A DNA stretch of 5,124 nucleotides, taken from assembly GCA_013695335.1 (NCBI GenBank), contig JACDAR010000295.1, positions 1-5,124 of the forward strand, given 5' to 3'. The position numbers and the translations under genes were made by a program. This document shows, piece by piece, positions 4,638 to 5,124 of the stretch (position 1 is its first letter; every line of letters begins with the position of its first letter). The stretch is from Rubrobacter sp. Lineage in GTDB: Bacteria > Actinomycetota > Rubrobacteria > Rubrobacterales > Rubrobacteraceae. The notes beneath the pieces were generated by a model. The model ran no database searches. It worked only from the letters and a program-made list of their open reading frames with translations, and was not told where the DNA came from.

Positions 4638-5124
4638 TCCCACCTCTCCCCCAGCACCCGCCGCGACAGCAGATCCGGGCGGTTGGTCATGATGCCATCG
4701 GCCCCGAGGTCGAGCAGCCGCCGCATCTCCGCCGGATCGTCTATCGTCCATACGTCCACCCGAACGCCAAGCGAATGCGCCGCGTCCATAAATCGCCGCG
4801 TGGCTATCTCCATTCCACGGTGGCTGACCGGCACCTGCAACGCATCGTAGGCGGGACGCGACAGCCACACCAACCACAGCCGACACAGGAAATAGAAAAC
4901 CCCGATCTCGAACCGTGAAGCGGCCGTGGGGATCTTCCCTCCCGACACCTTGCGGAACCGTCGCATGACATCGTGCTTCTCAGCCGCCACCATCACACGC
5001 CCTCCGGCCCCCGAAGCGCTGACCTCACGCAGCACCGCCTCCTCGATGCCCGCCTGACGCTCTTTGATCTCGAAGTTCATCACGGCCTCCGGGAACTCCC
5101 GAAAGACCTCAGCCAGCGTGGGAA
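4589..5124 (-). CDS. Glycerophosphodiester phosphodiesterase family protein, C-terminal part, 5' end outside window
   Basis: The frame is open from the right edge to the TAG at 4591-4589, giving 177 residues. It opens with PTLAEVFREFPEA followed by MNFEIKE, the classic GDPD stretch in which the E and K of NxEIK sit in the metal/phosphate site. Further on, VDVWTIDDPAEMRRLL and LGADGIMTNRPDLL form the conserved C-terminal barrel strands that close the active site (W-T-x-D/N and G-A-D-G-I-x-T-x-R-P). The family hydrolyses glycerophosphodiesters to glycerol-3-phosphate and an alcohol in phospholipid turnover. The N-terminal half with the catalytic HRG motif lies beyond the window. An initiation at the internal GTG 5083 or ATG 5080 is excluded, because the family pattern continues upstream of both in the same frame. 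A middle stretch (about FEIGVFYFLCRLWLVWL) is hydrophobic and may be membrane-associated. Its 3' end overlaps the small membrane-protein gene by 49 bp. Confidence 0.88.
   Translation of the reverse strand, partial: PTLAEVFREFPEAVMNFEIKERQAGIEEAVLREVSASGAGGRVMVAAEKHDVMRRFRKVSGGKIPTAASRFEIGVFYFLCRLWLVWLSRPAYDALQVPVSHRGMEIATRRFMDAAHSLGVRVDVWTIDDPAEMRRLLDLGADGIMTNRPDLLSRRVLGERWDQAATTSAAEITPNSA

Noticed and set aside
4218..4886. Minus-strand frame of 222 codons covering the small membrane gene and the phosphodiesterase tail
   Set aside because: Its G/R-rich composition and stop position make sense only as a shadow. The overlapping phosphodiesterase frame carries real GDPD motifs.
4040..4918. Long plus-strand frame of 292 codons across the hydrolase start and both small genes
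   Set aside because: It runs antisense or out of frame over three better-supported genes, has a low-complexity R/P/S-rich composition and shows no domain motif. Long spurious frames are expected in GC-rich DNA.
1..5124. tRNA, rRNA, CRISPR array, transposase or phage genes
   Set aside because: No cloverleaf, rRNA-like conserved stretch, spaced direct-repeat array or transposase motif was seen on either strand.

Overview
The window is GC-rich bacterial chromosome with densely packed genes and almost no spacer DNA. The gene set points to a deep-branching actinobacterium of the Rubrobacter/Thermoleophilia kind. The clues are a DUF790/Bax1-type nuclease, a short 'archaeal/Thermotoga-type' S-adenosylhomocysteine hydrolase, an actinobacterial-looking tandem GNAT protein, and an intergenic heptamer repeat. 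This assignment is inferred from gene content and style, not from a marker gene, and is only moderately secure.

Layout. Positions 1-465 (+) hold the C-terminal end of a DUF790 nuclease-like gene. It is followed by a small four-helix membrane protein (554-1003, +) that appears to be read from a leaderless transcript with a TATAAT box directly upstream. On the minus strand, read right to left, lies a compact four-gene cluster: S-adenosylhomocysteine hydrolase (4191-2941), class I SAM-dependent methyltransferase (2884-2105), tandem-GNAT acetyltransferase (2115-1249) and a small DnaJ-type zinc-finger protein (1247-957). Spacings of 56 nt, -11 nt and 1 nt suggest one transcript. Divergent from it, after a 101-nt intergenic region, is a small membrane protein (4293-4637, +). 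This meets the C-terminal part of a glycerophosphodiester phosphodiesterase gene that enters from the right edge (5124-4589, -).

How the genes fit together. The methyltransferase would release S-adenosylhomocysteine, and the hydrolase upstream would remove that product inhibitor and recover homocysteine. The acetyltransferase and zinc-finger protein are translationally linked to the methyltransferase, but their substrates cannot be read from sequence. The other genes look like independent housekeeping or lipid/DNA metabolism functions.

I do not see a clearly new multi-gene system. The points most worth a second look are the atypical active-site and NAD-loop residues in the hydrolase, the SAH-hydrolase/methyltransferase/GNAT/zinc-finger cluster, the leaderless promoter, a 7-bp-period repeat found at two intergenic sites, and two convergent gene pairs whose coding ends overlap by nearly the same length (47 and 49 bp). 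No RNA genes, CRISPR, insertion sequences or phage genes were seen.
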